Shown piece by piece: positions 8,630-17,053 of a stretch of DNA of 56,321 nucleotides. This DNA is from Martelella mediterranea (GTDB lineage: Bacteria > Pseudomonadota > Alphaproteobacteria > Rhizobiales > Rhizobiaceae): assembly GCF_021021415.1 (NCBI RefSeq), contig NZ_JAINWJ010000053.1, forward strand, positions 1 to 56,321. The letters are read 5' to 3'. A program made the position numbers and the translations under genes. The notes under the pieces were generated by a model. That model did no database searches and was not told where the DNA came from. It saw only the letters and a program-made list of their open reading frames with translations. How positions within the stretch are numbered: position 1 is the stretch's first letter; each line of letters starts with the position of its first letter.

Positions 8630-9061
8630 CTATGGTAGCGGCATTTGCAAGACATGAACGAACAAGCCGTAGACGGCGCCGCCCGCAATCGTCCCGACGG
8701 CTGCAGCGGACAGCAAAGATGCGCCCAGAACAAACATCAGCCCGACGATGAGGATGATCACCGGCACCAGCAGTCCGACCTGACCGAACAGGAAGGTAAA
8801 CACGACGAGTGACAGTAGCAGGGTCGCCGCCTGGGGGGTGCCCTTTCGTACAAGAGTTACCGGGCGCGCGCGCCCGCTTTTTGCAAGTCCGACGGCGATG
8901 GAAGTCAGCGAAAGCAGGGCGATCAGCCCGATGATGAGGAGCGGGAAGAAACCCGCTCCAAGACCGTTTTCAAGGCTTTGCAAAGGAAAGTTCCGGGCCG
9001 TCAGCCATGCGCAAAAGGCGATGACCAGGCCCAGAAATCCGGTTGCGATATCCGTGTTCAT
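8630..9061 (-). CDS. tctB: Tripartite tricarboxylate transporter small permease TctB (system 1)
   Basis: A 143-residue protein starting MNTDIATGFLGLVIAFCAW. It has four predicted membrane helices and the G-x-GFFP motif (GLGAGFFPLLIIGLIALLSL) typical of TctB. Its role is to assist TctA in proton- or sodium-driven uptake with the TctC binding protein. It lies between tctC1 (26 bp upstream) and tctA1 (18 bp downstream) in one operon. Length is normal for the family. Substrate unknown. Confidence 0.92.
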   Translation of the reverse strand: MNTDIATGFLGLVIAFCAWLTARNFPLQSLENGLGAGFFPLLIIGLIALLSLTSIAVGLAKSGRARPVTLVRKGTPQAATLLLSLVVFTFLFGQVGLLVPVIILIVGLMFVLGASLLSAAAVGTIAGGAVYGLFVHVLQMPLP

Positions 9062-9087
9062 TATCCGCTACCCGCTTTTCGCGCCGG

Positions 9088-10059
9088 TCAGCGCAGCATA
9101 CCTGCGCTATCAATCAAGGATTTGAACTCGGCGTCGACGCTCTCGACGTAGGCCTCGCTCTCCTCCGGCGTAAGGTACCAGCCGCCTTGGCCGCTTTTTT
9201 CAAGGTGAGATTGGTATCCCTTGGAGTCATAGGCAGCCTTGACAGCGTCGGCAAGCACTTGAACCACGTCATCGGGAGTGCCGGCCGGAACCGCGAAGCC
9301 GCGGGACGGACCGAAGATAAAGTCGAAACCCTGTTCGCGGAAAGTCGGCACATCCGGCGCCTTGGGATTGCGGTCTTCGGCTGCGATACCGACCATCTTG
9401 ACCAGACCCGCCCGGGCCATGGAACTGGCCTCGGGCGCACCAGAGCCGGCCGCCACGACTTCGCCGCCGGCAACAGCCTTCAAACCTCCGGCAGTCCCGC
9501 CCTTATAGGTCACGGTCTTCAGCCCCAGGCCGTATTTCTCGTTGAGCGCTTCCCAAGCCCAGTGGTACGCCGTGGCCGGACCGCCGTCGCTGACCTTGGC
9601 GCCGGGGTTCTGCCGCGCCCATTCCACGAATCCTTCGACATCGTCGTAAGGCTGATCGGCCCGGACCGCGATGCCCCAGGCATCGGCGTTCACCATGCCC
9701 AGAAGCCGGATGTCCTCAAGCGGATCAATCCAGGATTCAGATGTTTTCAGGTACTTCTGGATCGCGGCATTCAACGGCAGAAAGATCGCCATGGTGTAGC
9801 CGTCGGGTTCGGCAGCCACCAGCTCCTGCCAGGAGACCAGACCGCCGCCGCCGGGCTTGTTCACCACGACGACCGGCTGACCCAGAACCTCTTCCATTTC
9901 CACGGCGATCTTGCGCCCGATCGCGTCCGTGCCGCCACCGGCTCCAAAACCGACCAGCATCGTGAGCGGCTTTTCGGGATACTCGGCCAGCGCGCTCGCC
10001 CCGCTAAAGGCAAATGCCATGGTGGCTGCCAGCGCCGTCTTCCACGTTCGAAGTGTCAT
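9088..10059 (-). CDS. tctC: TctC-family periplasmic solute-binding protein (system 1)
   Basis: A 323-residue binding protein with a signal peptide (MTLRTWKTALAATMAFAFSG, likely cleaved after ALA) and the family opening YPEKPLTMLVGFGAGGGTDA, followed by VVVVNKPGGGG. It belongs to the Bug/TctC family, which delivers organic acids to TctAB. The first gene of the tctCBA1 operon, it has an ATTGTCAACAAT operator-like site at 10112-10123, about 52 bp before the start. A 97-bp gap separates it from tctA2 upstream, so the two transporter sets can be controlled separately. Bug-family proteins have many ligands; this sequence does not show which. Confidence 0.95.
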   Translation of the reverse strand: MTLRTWKTALAATMAFAFSGASALAEYPEKPLTMLVGFGAGGGTDAIGRKIAVEMEEVLGQPVVVVNKPGGGGLVSWQELVAAEPDGYTMAIFLPLNAAIQKYLKTSESWIDPLEDIRLLGMVNADAWGIAVRADQPYDDVEGFVEWARQNPGAKVSDGGPATAYHWAWEALNEKYGLGLKTVTYKGGTAGGLKAVAGGEVVAAGSGAPEASSMARAGLVKMVGIAAEDRNPKAPDVPTFREQGFDFIFGPSRGFAVPAGTPDDVVQVLADAVKAAYDSKGYQSHLEKSGQGGWYLTPEESEAYVESVDAEFKSLIDSAGMLR

Positions 10060-10111
10060 TGTATAGTTCCTCCCGTTTCGTTCGATTCAGATTGTCGACG
10101 CTCCAACACTT

Positions 10112-10123
10112 ATTGTCAACAAT
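10112..10123. promoter_or_regulatory. ATTGTCNACAAT operator-like site upstream of tctC1
   Basis: ATTGTCAACAAT, an imperfect palindrome found five times in this island. A related half-site, ATTGTCGAC, lies at 10091-10099. The position upstream of tctC1 and the resemblance to the perfect palindrome in front of the GntR gene suggest an operator for that regulator. Confidence 0.6.
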
Positions 10124-10156
10124 CTCTATGTCATCAATTTTGACTTCTCCCTCGTA

Positions 10157-11656
10157 TCACGCCGTCCTGCGGCGCAGCATCCACTTGATCGCCGGCATGA
10201 ACAGCAGCAGGGCGCTGAGTGCGAGCAGCCCGAGTGCGATCGGCCTCTCGAAAACGGCGGTATAGTCACCGCCCGAGATCATCAGACCAGTGCGCAGTTT
10301 CGCCTCGGCAATCGGAGCAAGCACGAAGCCGATCACGAACGGAGCCAGGGGAATGCGCGCCTTGTTCATCAGAACCCCCAGTGCACCGCAGCCAATCATC
10401 ACCCAGACATCGAACATCCGGTTGTTGAGCGCAAAGGAGCCGACGACACAGAAAACCAGGATCGGCGGGAACAGCAGCGACAAAGGTATGTCGGTCAAAC
10501 GCCTCAGGAAGCGGATCGTGCTCAGCATTACGGCAAACATGACGAGATTGGCAAACAGCGCCGCGCCCATGATCACATAGACCAACTCGGCGTTGGTGGT
10601 GAAGAGCAGGGGCCCGGGCGTGATGCCATGGATCACCATTGCGCTCATCAGGAAAGCATCCGCGATGCTTCCGGGGATGCCCAAGGAGATCAACGGAATG
10701 AGTGCGCCGCCGACGGTGGCGTTGTTGCCCGCCTCGGAGGCGACGATTCCCTCTTCCGAGCCGTGGCCGAACTCTTCCGGCGTGCGGGAGGATTTCTTGG
10801 CGACCAGATACGACATGACCGACCCGATATTCGCGCCGACCCCGGGCAGGATGCCCACCATCGTTCCGATCACTGCCGAGCGTGCCAGATTGACCCGGTG
10901 CCGCACGACATCGGCGATACGAACCGTGATCGTCCTGACCGGACCGCTGGAATCGACCGCGCGCGTATCGGATAGCAGATCACCGACGACCTGGCTGATG
11001 GCATAGACGCCAACCAGAACCGGTAGCATGGAGAAACCGGCCTCCATGCTGGGCATGCCGAAGGTGAGACGCGGCATACCGATAGACGGGTCTTCTCCCG
11101 GCAAGGCCAGCAGCACGCCCAAGAGCCCGGACAAGAGGGCCTTGGCCATGCTGCCGTCGCGAACCGCCGAGATCAGCAGCAGCGCCAGAAGTGCCATAGA
11201 GAAATACTCCCAGGGCCCGAACTGCACCGCGACCGAAGCCAGCGGCATTGCCAGCAGCACAAGAAACAGCCACGACATCAGCCCGCCCGCGAGCGAGGCC
11301 ATGGTGCCAAGTCCAAGCGCCCGGCCCGGCTGACCACCGGCCGCCATGGGATATCCGTCAAGCGTTGTCATGACGCTGGCCGGTGTGCCGGGCATGCTGA
11401 GCAATGTCGCCGAAATGAGACCACCGCTCACCGATCCGACATATTCGGCGACCAGCAGCGCCATTGCCTGCTCGGGCGTCAGGAAAAAGGTCGCCGGCAA
11501 GGACAGGGCGATCAACATGCTGCCTGTCAGGCCGGGGATCGCGCCGACCGTCACACCAAGAAACACGCCGATCAGCAAGTACGGCAGGATCGAAAGCGAC
11601 AGCACCGTGGCCGTTCCGCCAGCCAGACCCGCGAATAGACCGAAGACTTCTGTCAT
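10157..11656 (-). CDS. tctA: Tripartite tricarboxylate transporter large permease TctA (system 2)
   Basis: A 499-residue multi-helix permease with the same motif order as the first TctA: FLGVTVGAIPGLTGSMLIAL, LLSMPGTPASVMTTLDGYP, MVGILPGVGANIGSVMSYL and SEAGNNATVGGALIPLISLG. It forms an operon with tctB2, 16 bp upstream. The two TctA proteins share family motifs but differ widely between them, so they are paralogous systems, not a recent tandem duplication. Predicted to import an organic acid with TctC2; substrate unknown. Confidence 0.95.
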   Translation of the reverse strand: MTEVFGLFAGLAGGTATVLSLSILPYLLIGVFLGVTVGAIPGLTGSMLIALSLPATFFLTPEQAMALLVAEYVGSVSGGLISATLLSMPGTPASVMTTLDGYPMAAGGQPGRALGLGTMASLAGGLMSWLFLVLLAMPLASVAVQFGPWEYFSMALLALLLISAVRDGSMAKALLSGLLGVLLALPGEDPSIGMPRLTFGMPSMEAGFSMLPVLVGVYAISQVVGDLLSDTRAVDSSGPVRTITVRIADVVRHRVNLARSAVIGTMVGILPGVGANIGSVMSYLVAKKSSRTPEEFGHGSEEGIVASEAGNNATVGGALIPLISLGIPGSIADAFLMSAMVIHGITPGPLLFTTNAELVYVIMGAALFANLVMFAVMLSTIRFLRRLTDIPLSLLFPPILVFCVVGSFALNNRMFDVWVMIGCGALGVLMNKARIPLAPFVIGFVLAPIAEAKLRTGLMISGGDYTAVFERPIALGLLALSALLLFMPAIKWMLRRRTA

Positions 11657-11672
11657 GGGTTCATACCTCTTT

Positions 11673-12173
11673 TCAGGGGAGCTCGATCAACAGGAACCGC
11701 GCGAAGATCACGTCCAGGGCCACGCCGAGGCCCAGTGACAGCAGAAGCGACAAGATCAGCCACTGCCGGAGACTCCCTTCGATCACACGGCTGGCGAGGA
11801 AAAGGAATACTGCGGTCAGCAACCAGAACGGTGCGCGGGTCGCCTCGAGAAGCACGACGAAGATCAGAAACAATCCAATCGTGCCCGTGCCCTTGAAGAT
11901 GCCGTGCTGCATGTATGGTTTCGCGCGCCGCGCCTTCAGGGCCTCGGGGTTGACGATCGGAAGGTCCTCGAATTCATTGGCCCTCTTCAACCAGGCCTCG
12001 ACGACCATGAAGACCGACAGGATGATCAGGCTAACGGCAACAGCCAGCGGTGCCGTGCCCGAACCAAACTGATCGACGCTGATGTCCGGCGCCACACCGG
12101 CCTGTTGTATCGCCATCGCGGAAAGACCGATGACCACGATGGCCATTGCCCATATTGATCTCGAGCTATTCAT
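11673..12173 (-). CDS. tctB: Tripartite tricarboxylate transporter small permease TctB (system 2)
   Basis: A 166-residue protein starting at ATG 12173 (MNSSRSIWAMAIVVIGLSAM) with AGGTG just upstream; a longer frame to 12218 exists but lacks a ribosome binding site. It carries about four hydrophobic segments and a DQFGSGTAPLAVAV stretch matching the GSG/AxxFP position of TctB. It lies between the intra-operon hairpin after tctC2 and tctA2. It is more diverged than TctB1, and the call leans partly on its place between tctC and tctA. Confidence 0.88.
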   Translation of the reverse strand: MNSSRSIWAMAIVVIGLSAMAIQQAGVAPDISVDQFGSGTAPLAVAVSLIILSVFMVVEAWLKRANEFEDLPIVNPEALKARRAKPYMQHGIFKGTGTIGLFLIFVVLLEATRAPFWLLTAVFLFLASRVIEGSLRQWLILSLLLSLGLGVALDVIFARFLLIELP

Positions 12174-12193
12174 GTCACCTCCGGCGCTCGACA

Positions 12194-12225
12194 CAACCCG
12201 ACGCCGCAGGCGCGGCACCGGGTTG
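12194..12225 (-). promoter_or_regulatory. Intra-operon hairpin between tctC2 and tctB2
   Basis: CAACCCG (12194-12200) pairs with CGGGTTG (12219-12225), and inside it GCCGC (12203-12207) pairs with GCGGC (12212-12216). The two helices are separated by a symmetric AC/AC internal loop and closed by a 4-nt loop. There is no T-run, so it is probably not a full terminator. In transporter operons such stems often protect the upstream binding-protein message; that role here is inference. Confidence 0.55.
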
Positions 12226-12237
12226 ACGGGTCGCGAT

Positions 12238-13197
12238 CTACTGGCTCATTGCTTGCGCCGCGACCGGTTCGATCTTGGCGTATTCATCCGCGATATAGGC
12301 ATCCAGCTCTGCTCCGCGGCGAAACTCCGGAATGGTCAGGCGGTTTTCGAAGGCCGTCTTGACCTCTTCGGTCTGCATCGCCGCTTCCAGAACGTCGGCG
12401 AGCTTTTCGACGCGATCCTCGGGCGTGCCGGCGGGGACGAACCACCAGTATTCAAAACAGTAGGACACATCGAAGCCCTGCTCCTTCGCCGTGGGAATAT
12501 CCGGAAGCGCCGGATGGCGATCATCGGCCAGGATTGCCAGCCCGCGCAGGCCGGCAGATTCGCTGGCCTTGAACTGGCCGGCCGAAAAGGCGGTGATGTC
12601 GATATGGCCGCCCATCAGGCTGGTGGAATTGGCAACATCGCCGCCGATCTGAACGAAGCGGAACTTCGAGCCTTCGTTGCTGGATTGCAGCAGCAGCCCG
12701 CCCATATGGTTCAGCGCACCGAGGTTCACGCCGTAAGTCAGCGTATCCGGGGTCTCGCTGGCCGCAGCAAGCGCCTCTTCAAGGCTGTCGAAGGGAGAGT
12801 CTTCTGCCACCGCCACCGTCAGACAGACGTCCCCCGTACCCGCAATCGGCTCGAAATCACGATATCCAAAGTCGGCCAGCCCCGTGGCTTCGCTGGTCAG
12901 AAGGGTCATGTGGTTCATCAGGACCGTATAGCCATCCGGTTCCGCGTCCTTTGCAGTCCGCGACCCGATGCGGCCTCCGGGGCCTTCGATATTGGTCACG
13001 ACGATTGGAACATCGACCAGATCATTCGCTTCAATGGCGCTTTGGAAAATGCGCGCGATGGCGTCGGAACCGCCGCCCGACTTGAAAGGCACGATGACCT
13101 TGATCGGGCGTTCCGGAAACTCTTCCGCAATGACTGTGGCGGGTGCCGCCAGCAACGTGGCAACTCCAAGACCAGCCGCTAAAAATTGTGTCAGCAT
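12238..13197 (-). CDS. tctC: TctC-family periplasmic solute-binding protein (system 2)
   Basis: A 319-residue binding protein. The start at 13197 is chosen because GAGGAGG lies just upstream, and the protein then begins with a clean signal peptide (MLTQFLAAGLGVATLLAAPA, cleavage near VIAEE). The family signature EFPERPIKVIVPFKSGGGSD follows. It is the first gene of the second tctCBA set. An ATTGTCTACAAT site lies at 13283-13294, about 86 bp before the start. Together with system 1 this gives two complete Tct importers in tandem, suggesting uptake of two related carboxylates or stereoisomers. Ligand unknown. Confidence 0.95.
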   Translation of the reverse strand: MLTQFLAAGLGVATLLAAPATVIAEEFPERPIKVIVPFKSGGGSDAIARIFQSAIEANDLVDVPIVVTNIEGPGGRIGSRTAKDAEPDGYTVLMNHMTLLTSEATGLADFGYRDFEPIAGTGDVCLTVAVAEDSPFDSLEEALAAASETPDTLTYGVNLGALNHMGGLLLQSSNEGSKFRFVQIGGDVANSTSLMGGHIDITAFSAGQFKASESAGLRGLAILADDRHPALPDIPTAKEQGFDVSYCFEYWWFVPAGTPEDRVEKLADVLEAAMQTEEVKTAFENRLTIPEFRRGAELDAYIADEYAKIEPVAAQAMSQ

Positions 13198-13282
13198 TTT
13201 TTCCTCCTCAGTGGCGGCACAACGTTCATGCCTTCGTGTGACTCCTCCAGCCACGCCATCCAGCCTCTCATACAACTTTGAT

Positions 13283-13294
13283 ATTGTCTACAAT
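13283..13294. promoter_or_regulatory. ATTGTCNACAAT operator-like site upstream of tctC2
   Basis: ATTGTCTACAAT, in the gap between the HAD phosphatase gene and tctC2. It matches the other four copies of the 12-mer in this island at every position except the variable centre. Confidence 0.6.
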
Positions 13295-13340
13295 AAGATT
13301 GTGTTATTTACGAGGATCTTCGGCGCCCTCCGTCTCGCCG

Positions 13341-13985
13341 TCACAGCCCCAAAAGACCTGGCAACGCGCGCATGTCGTCGAACAGGATGTCTGCAAGAGG
13401 CTCCAGTTTCTCGGGCTTCTCGTTGGCAAAAAAACCCAAACTGCGCATGCCCGCGGCGCGCGCGGCGCGCAGCCCAGTCACGCTGTCCTCGATCACGGCA
13501 CAGTCCGACGGCGCCACGCCTGCATCGGCTGCGGCCCTGAGATATACATCGGGCGCCGGTTTGGCTGCGGGCATGTCTTGGGCAGAATAGAGACGTCGGC
13601 TCAGCCTGCCCCACAACCCGACGCGCTCGAACATGATCTCCATCTTGCGAAGTCGGCCGTTCGAGCACACGGCATAGGGAATTCCGGCCGTGTCCAGCGC
13701 ATCAAATACCCCGGATATCCCGGATATGATGCGAACTTCGCGGTCAAGCCGTTCATAGAGATAGACATAGAAGTCTTCCAGCCAGCTCTCCGGCAAGTCA
13801 ACGCCCCGGCGTCGCAGGTCATCTCCCATCGCGGCCAAGGTGGCGCCGCCGGACAGTTCCTTGAGGTCGCCCGAAGTCAGGGCAAGTCCGTACGCCTGCA
13901 GGTTTTCCCGCAAACACTGAAATGTCGTCGCTGCGCTGTCCACGATCACGCCGTCGCAATCGAACAGGACCAGTTTGGCTTGCAT
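13341..13985 (-). CDS. HAD-superfamily phosphatase, beta-phosphoglucomutase-like
   Basis: A 214-residue HAD hydrolase. Motif I is LVLFDCDGVIVDSA (nucleophile and acid/base Asp pair), motif II is VCSNGR, the lysine is in KPAPDVY, and motif III is VIEDSVTG. A C1-type helical cap lies between motifs I and II, as in phosphoglycolate phosphatase and beta-phosphoglucomutase relatives. It probably dephosphorylates a small sugar or acid phosphate. It lies between the DapA-family gene upstream (95 bp) and tctC2 downstream, all on the minus strand, so it likely works on an intermediate of the same pathway. Exact substrate not determinable. Confidence 0.9.
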   Translation of the reverse strand: MQAKLVLFDCDGVIVDSAATTFQCLRENLQAYGLALTSGDLKELSGGATLAAMGDDLRRRGVDLPESWLEDFYVYLYERLDREVRIISGISGVFDALDTAGIPYAVCSNGRLRKMEIMFERVGLWGRLSRRLYSAQDMPAAKPAPDVYLRAAADAGVAPSDCAVIEDSVTGLRAARAAGMRSLGFFANEKPEKLEPLADILFDDMRALPGLLGL

Positions 13986-14044
13986 CGGTCACCTTCGACG
14001 TCAAAGAGAGGGGTGGCACATGACGCGCAGCGTCAGGCAGGCAC

Positions 14045-14066
14045 GGGCGAAGGAACTCCCTCGCCC
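14045..14066 (-). terminator. Short hairpin between the DapA-family gene and the HAD gene
   Basis: GGGCGAAGGA (14045-14054) can pair, with one mismatch, to TCCCTCGCCC (14057-14066) around a tiny loop. It lies 14 bp downstream of the DapA-family stop codon. No T-tract follows, so attenuation or message processing fits better than full termination. Confidence 0.35.
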
Positions 14067-14079
14067 GCCGCAATCCACG

Positions 14080-14970
14080 TCACTCGAAGTGCTTGTACTC
14101 CGCCAGCGCCTTCGCGATGTCCGCTTCCTGCTTTTCGGTTTTCGGCAGCATCGGCAGTTTCGGATGGCCGATGTCGATCCCGCGCGACCTCAGGGCCGCA
14201 TGGTAGAACGGCACCGGGATGCCCGATCCGGTCAACTTGCGAAGCTGGTTGGCTTCGCGCTGCAGTTTCAGGGCGCCTTCGAAATCGCCCTTGTTGGCAG
14301 CATCAAAGATCCCGTTGACCACCTTCGGATAGAGGTTCGAAAGACCCGAAACACAACCCGTGCCGCCGCCGACAAGCGCCGGCAGAAGGATTGTCTGCGA
14401 ACCGACGAGCACGTTGAAATCCTCGAAGTCGAGGGTCGCGGCGACAAGATCGTAAAACAGCTGGATGCTTGCGGAACTGTCCTTAACACCCTTGAGACCG
14501 CGCTCCGCCAGGGCGCGGACTTGCTCGGGCGTGACGCAGAAATTGGTGTATTTCGGGTTGTTGTACAGATAGATCGGCGTCTCCACCGCGTCGATCAGTC
14601 GGTGGAAGTGCGCGTCCACTTCTGCCTGCCCGTGCAGGTAGTAATAGGGCGTCAGCGACGCGATGGCCGAGACCTTCCGCGCCTCTGCAAATTTGGCGAT
14701 GTCGATCGTGGTGTGCGTATCGGGATCGCCGGCGTGGACGACGATCGGAATGCGACCGTCCACTTTTTCGGTAACTACGTCGATCACCTGCTTGCGCTGA
14801 TCGACCGACATGATCGGGCCGGAGCCGTAGGACCCCACGACATAGAGACCGTTCACCTGCGGCACCAGCCAGTCAAGGAAGCTGTTGAACTTGGGAACGT
14901 CGATGTTTCCGTCAGTGTCGAAGGGCGTAATCAGCGCCGGCATGGCGCCTTTGAAGTTCTTCATACTCAT
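14080..14970 (-). CDS. DapA/NanA-family pyruvate-dependent lyase or dehydratase
   Basis: A 296-residue class I aldolase-type TIM barrel, starting at 14970 (MSMKNFKGAMPALITPFDTD). The Schiff-base lysine is Lys163 in GLKGVKDSS and the family tyrosine is Tyr136 in YLYNNP. The GTTGE substrate-carboxylate motif of true DapA is replaced by GSYGSG (about 46-51), so it is probably not lysine-biosynthetic dihydrodipicolinate synthase. In a catabolic cluster with a sugar kinase, a HAD phosphatase and organic-acid importers, a 2-keto-3-deoxy acid aldolase or dehydratase is more likely. An ATTGTCAACAAC site lies at 15059-15070. Family certain, reaction inferred. Confidence 0.9.
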   Translation of the reverse strand: MSMKNFKGAMPALITPFDTDGNIDVPKFNSFLDWLVPQVNGLYVVGSYGSGPIMSVDQRKQVIDVVTEKVDGRIPIVVHAGDPDTHTTIDIAKFAEARKVSAIASLTPYYYLHGQAEVDAHFHRLIDAVETPIYLYNNPKYTNFCVTPEQVRALAERGLKGVKDSSASIQLFYDLVAATLDFEDFNVLVGSQTILLPALVGGGTGCVSGLSNLYPKVVNGIFDAANKGDFEGALKLQREANQLRKLTGSGIPVPFYHAALRSRGIDIGHPKLPMLPKTEKQEADIAKALAEYKHFE

Positions 14971-15058
14971 CTCGCAGGTCCTATCCGTAGTTCGGTTCAA
15001 TCTCAGTGCTTGCCGATCAGGTCAGCACTTGAGCTGATTGATAAGAGTAAACATTACG

Positions 15059-15070
15059 ATTGTCAACAAC
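15059..15070. promoter_or_regulatory. ATTGTCNACAAT operator-like site upstream of the DapA-family gene
   Basis: ATTGTCAACAAC, one mismatch from the island consensus, about 90 bp before the DapA-family start. It lies on the dapA side of the divergent region shared with the GntR gene. Confidence 0.55.
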
Positions 15071-15152
15071 CGCAATGACACAAAATCTTCATCCGTTCCG
15101 TTGATCTGCGAAAGAAAACCATCTCAAAGCTTGCGCTGCCGAGACAAAACTG

Positions 15153-15170
15153 GCTATTGTCGACAATAGC
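15153..15170. promoter_or_regulatory. Perfect 18-bp palindrome upstream of the GntR gene
   Basis: GCTATTGTCGACAATAGC reads identically on both strands and contains the island 12-mer ATTGTCGACAAT (15156-15167). It lies 62 bp before the GntR start and is the best-conserved copy, consistent with autoregulation. FadR-subfamily GntR proteins bind short palindromes of this kind. Confidence 0.65.
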
Positions 15171-15232
15171 AAAAGCCCTCAGCGCGAGACGTGGATGTTG
15201 CAGAGAGGTGCCTGGTAAAACGAGGAGACTAC

Positions 15233-15931
15233 ATGCTGCTGGCAAAAAAGACTGTCCGTAAGACAATGTCTCTGGCTGAGCAGATCGCTCAGCAGGTTGC
15301 CGAGTCCATCGTGCAAGAAGAGCTTGCCCCCGGACAGGCCATCACCGAGCAAAGCCTGTCGGACAGCTTTCAGGTCAGCCGTGGACCGGTCCGCGAGGCA
15401 CTTCGCATCCTCGAAAAGGAAGGCCTGGTCGATATCATCCCGCGCCAGGGCGCACGCGTCACCCACCTGACGATCAACGAGATCAACCAGGTGTTCGAGC
15501 TGCGTGCCGTCCTGCTGGGTTATTGTGCAGCCCGCGCGGCGCACAAGAAAACTCGCGACTGCGTCGAGGCTCTGACCCGCGGATGTGCGGCTCTGGAACG
15601 CAATCTGGTTTCCGACGATTCGCTCGGCGTCCACATGGATGTCAGCGCCGAAATGAACGAAAAACTGGTGACCGAAGCCGAGAATCTTCGCATTCAGGAG
15701 ATGGTTTTTCAGCTGGCCAGGCAGACCGCGCGCTATACACGACTTGGCCTGTCGGAAAAGGCCGCGCGCGAAAACAGTGTCGAAACTTGGCGTGAGTTGA
15801 TCCGCCTGATTGCCGCAGGCAACGAGCGCGAGGCCGAAATGCTGGAACGTCGCAGGGTTCTGGACGTCCGGCAATTCGCCGCGCGGTTCCTGGACGACGA
15901 AACCTCGGCGAATGAGACGGCCGACTCCTGA
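15233..15931 (+). CDS. GntR-family regulator, FadR/FCD subfamily
   Basis: A 232-residue transcription factor. ATG 15233 is chosen over an in-frame ATG at 15191 because GAGGAG lies five to ten bases upstream. A winged helix-turn-helix occupies about residues 13-75, with the GntR signature ITEQSLSDSFQVSRGPVREA then LRILEKEGLV. An all-helical FCD ligand-binding domain follows, rich in Arg and His as in members that bind metal-coordinated organic acids. It is transcribed divergently from the DapA-family gene. Repeats of ATTGTCNACAAT before itself, the lyase, both tctC genes and yeiH make it the probable local regulator. Confidence 0.93.
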   Translation: MLLAKKTVRKTMSLAEQIAQQVAESIVQEELAPGQAITEQSLSDSFQVSRGPVREALRILEKEGLVDIIPRQGARVTHLTINEINQVFELRAVLLGYCAARAAHKKTRDCVEALTRGCAALERNLVSDDSLGVHMDVSAEMNEKLVTEAENLRIQEMVFQLARQTARYTRLGLSEKAARENSVETWRELIRLIAAGNEREAEMLERRRVLDVRQFAARFLDDETSANETADS

Positions 15932-15948
15932 CTTTGCAAGTGTCTGAA

Positions 15949-15989
15949 GCGTCAGAAGGAGTGGGCAGGCAGCCCACTCCTTCTGACGC
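15949..15989. terminator. Perfect 18-bp stem, likely bidirectional terminator
   Basis: GCGTCAGAAGGAGTGGGC (15949-15966) and its exact complement GCCCACTCCTTCTGACGC (15972-15989) flank a 5-nt loop. The structure fills the gap between the convergent GntR gene (stop 15931) and PfkB kinase gene (stop 15996). There is no long T-run on either side, but the very stable stem and convergent position fit termination from both directions. Confidence 0.75.
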
Positions 15990-15995
15990 GCTCAA

Positions 15996-16973
15996 TCAGC
16001 GCACCACGAAATTCGATTCGCTGCGGAACTGATGAAGGTCATCCCAATCGGGCAATGCCTCGATATTACCCGGCAACCGGATGGACCAACCCGCGACCGC
16101 GTTGCCGAGGGAGACCGCCTCGCGCACCGGCAGCTCCTCGAGCAACCCGACCAGGAAACCGGCCGCGAATGAATCACCGACACCGAAACGGTCCACCGGG
16201 CGGTCGGTCAGATAGCTGGCCACTCTTTCGATCGTATTGTCGCCAGACAGGATCGCCCCTTCGCGCCCGAGCTTGAGAATGACCTGGGGCAATCCGAGGC
16301 CGTGCAGATAGCCAAGCAGCTTCTTTTCGCAGGTTACTCCGGTCAGTTTTGCCAGATCTTCCTGTCCCGCCAGCACATGATCCGCGCGCAACATCAGGGG
16401 TTCGAGACATTCGCGCGCTTCCTCGGCGCCCCATACCTTGGCGCGGTAGTTCGGGTCGACCACCACGGTGACGTTATTCGCCTTTGCAATATCGACAGCA
16501 CGGTCGACTGCCGCGCGGCAGGTGGCGGACAGCCCGGGCGTGATGCCCGTCAGATGCAGGATTCGGGCGCTGGCGATATAATCTTCGTCAAGATCGTCGG
16601 GCCCATAGGTCGAAAAGGCCGAGTGCTTCCTGTAGTAATAGACCGAAGACGGTCCCGATGCCCGATTTTCGCGAAAGAACACACCAGTCTGGGCCTCGGC
16701 GCTCTTTCGGACAGAAGATACATCGACATTCTCTCCGCGCATGACGTTCAAGATGTATTCGCCGAACTCGTCGTCGCCGACCTTCGACATCCAGCCCGCG
16801 GAATGTCCCAGGCGCGCGACGCCAACTGCGACGGTGCTTTCGGCCCCACCGGGGCGCCGCTCGAATTCGGATGAATACCGCAGCGGCCCACCGGTTTTAG
16901 CGACCAGCACCGCACAGGTTTCTCCTATTGTTACCAAGTCCGGAATGACCTTGCTCCTTGTACTGCGGCGCAC
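15996..16973 (-). CDS. PfkB-family carbohydrate kinase, 2-keto-3-deoxygluconate-kinase-like
   Basis: A 325-residue ribokinase-fold kinase. It opens with LVTIGETCAVLVAKTGGP, has the GGAESTVAVGVARLG substrate loop, VVVDPNYRAKVW (which in KDG kinases reads DxNxRxxLW), and the C-terminal catalytic block GVGDSFAAGFLVGLL with the base Asp. The order and the DPNYR motif point to 2-keto-3-deoxy sugar-acid kinases. Expected to act in the cytoplasm, making a phosphorylated acid for a lyase such as the DapA-family neighbour. Its start lacks a clear Shine-Dalgarno and could be internal. It is transcribed toward the GntR gene, downstream of yeiH. Confidence 0.85.
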   Translation of the reverse strand: MRRSTRSKVIPDLVTIGETCAVLVAKTGGPLRYSSEFERRPGGAESTVAVGVARLGHSAGWMSKVGDDEFGEYILNVMRGENVDVSSVRKSAEAQTGVFFRENRASGPSSVYYYRKHSAFSTYGPDDLDEDYIASARILHLTGITPGLSATCRAAVDRAVDIAKANNVTVVVDPNYRAKVWGAEEARECLEPLMLRADHVLAGQEDLAKLTGVTCEKKLLGYLHGLGLPQVILKLGREGAILSGDNTIERVASYLTDRPVDRFGVGDSFAAGFLVGLLEELPVREAVSLGNAVAGWSIRLPGNIEALPDWDDLHQFRSESNFVVR

Positions 16974-17053
16974 GAAGGCAGGCGGTGCGCCTCTGTTGAT
17001 CTGAGATTGTTGTCACCGCGAAGGTTTGTATTATTCGGGAATCACCCCCGAGC

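Noticed and set aside
14080-14970. Calling the DapA-family gene biosynthetic dapA
   Set aside because: The GTTGE motif is changed to GSYGSG, and the gene lies in a regulated catabolic cluster with its own operator, so lysine biosynthesis is unlikely.
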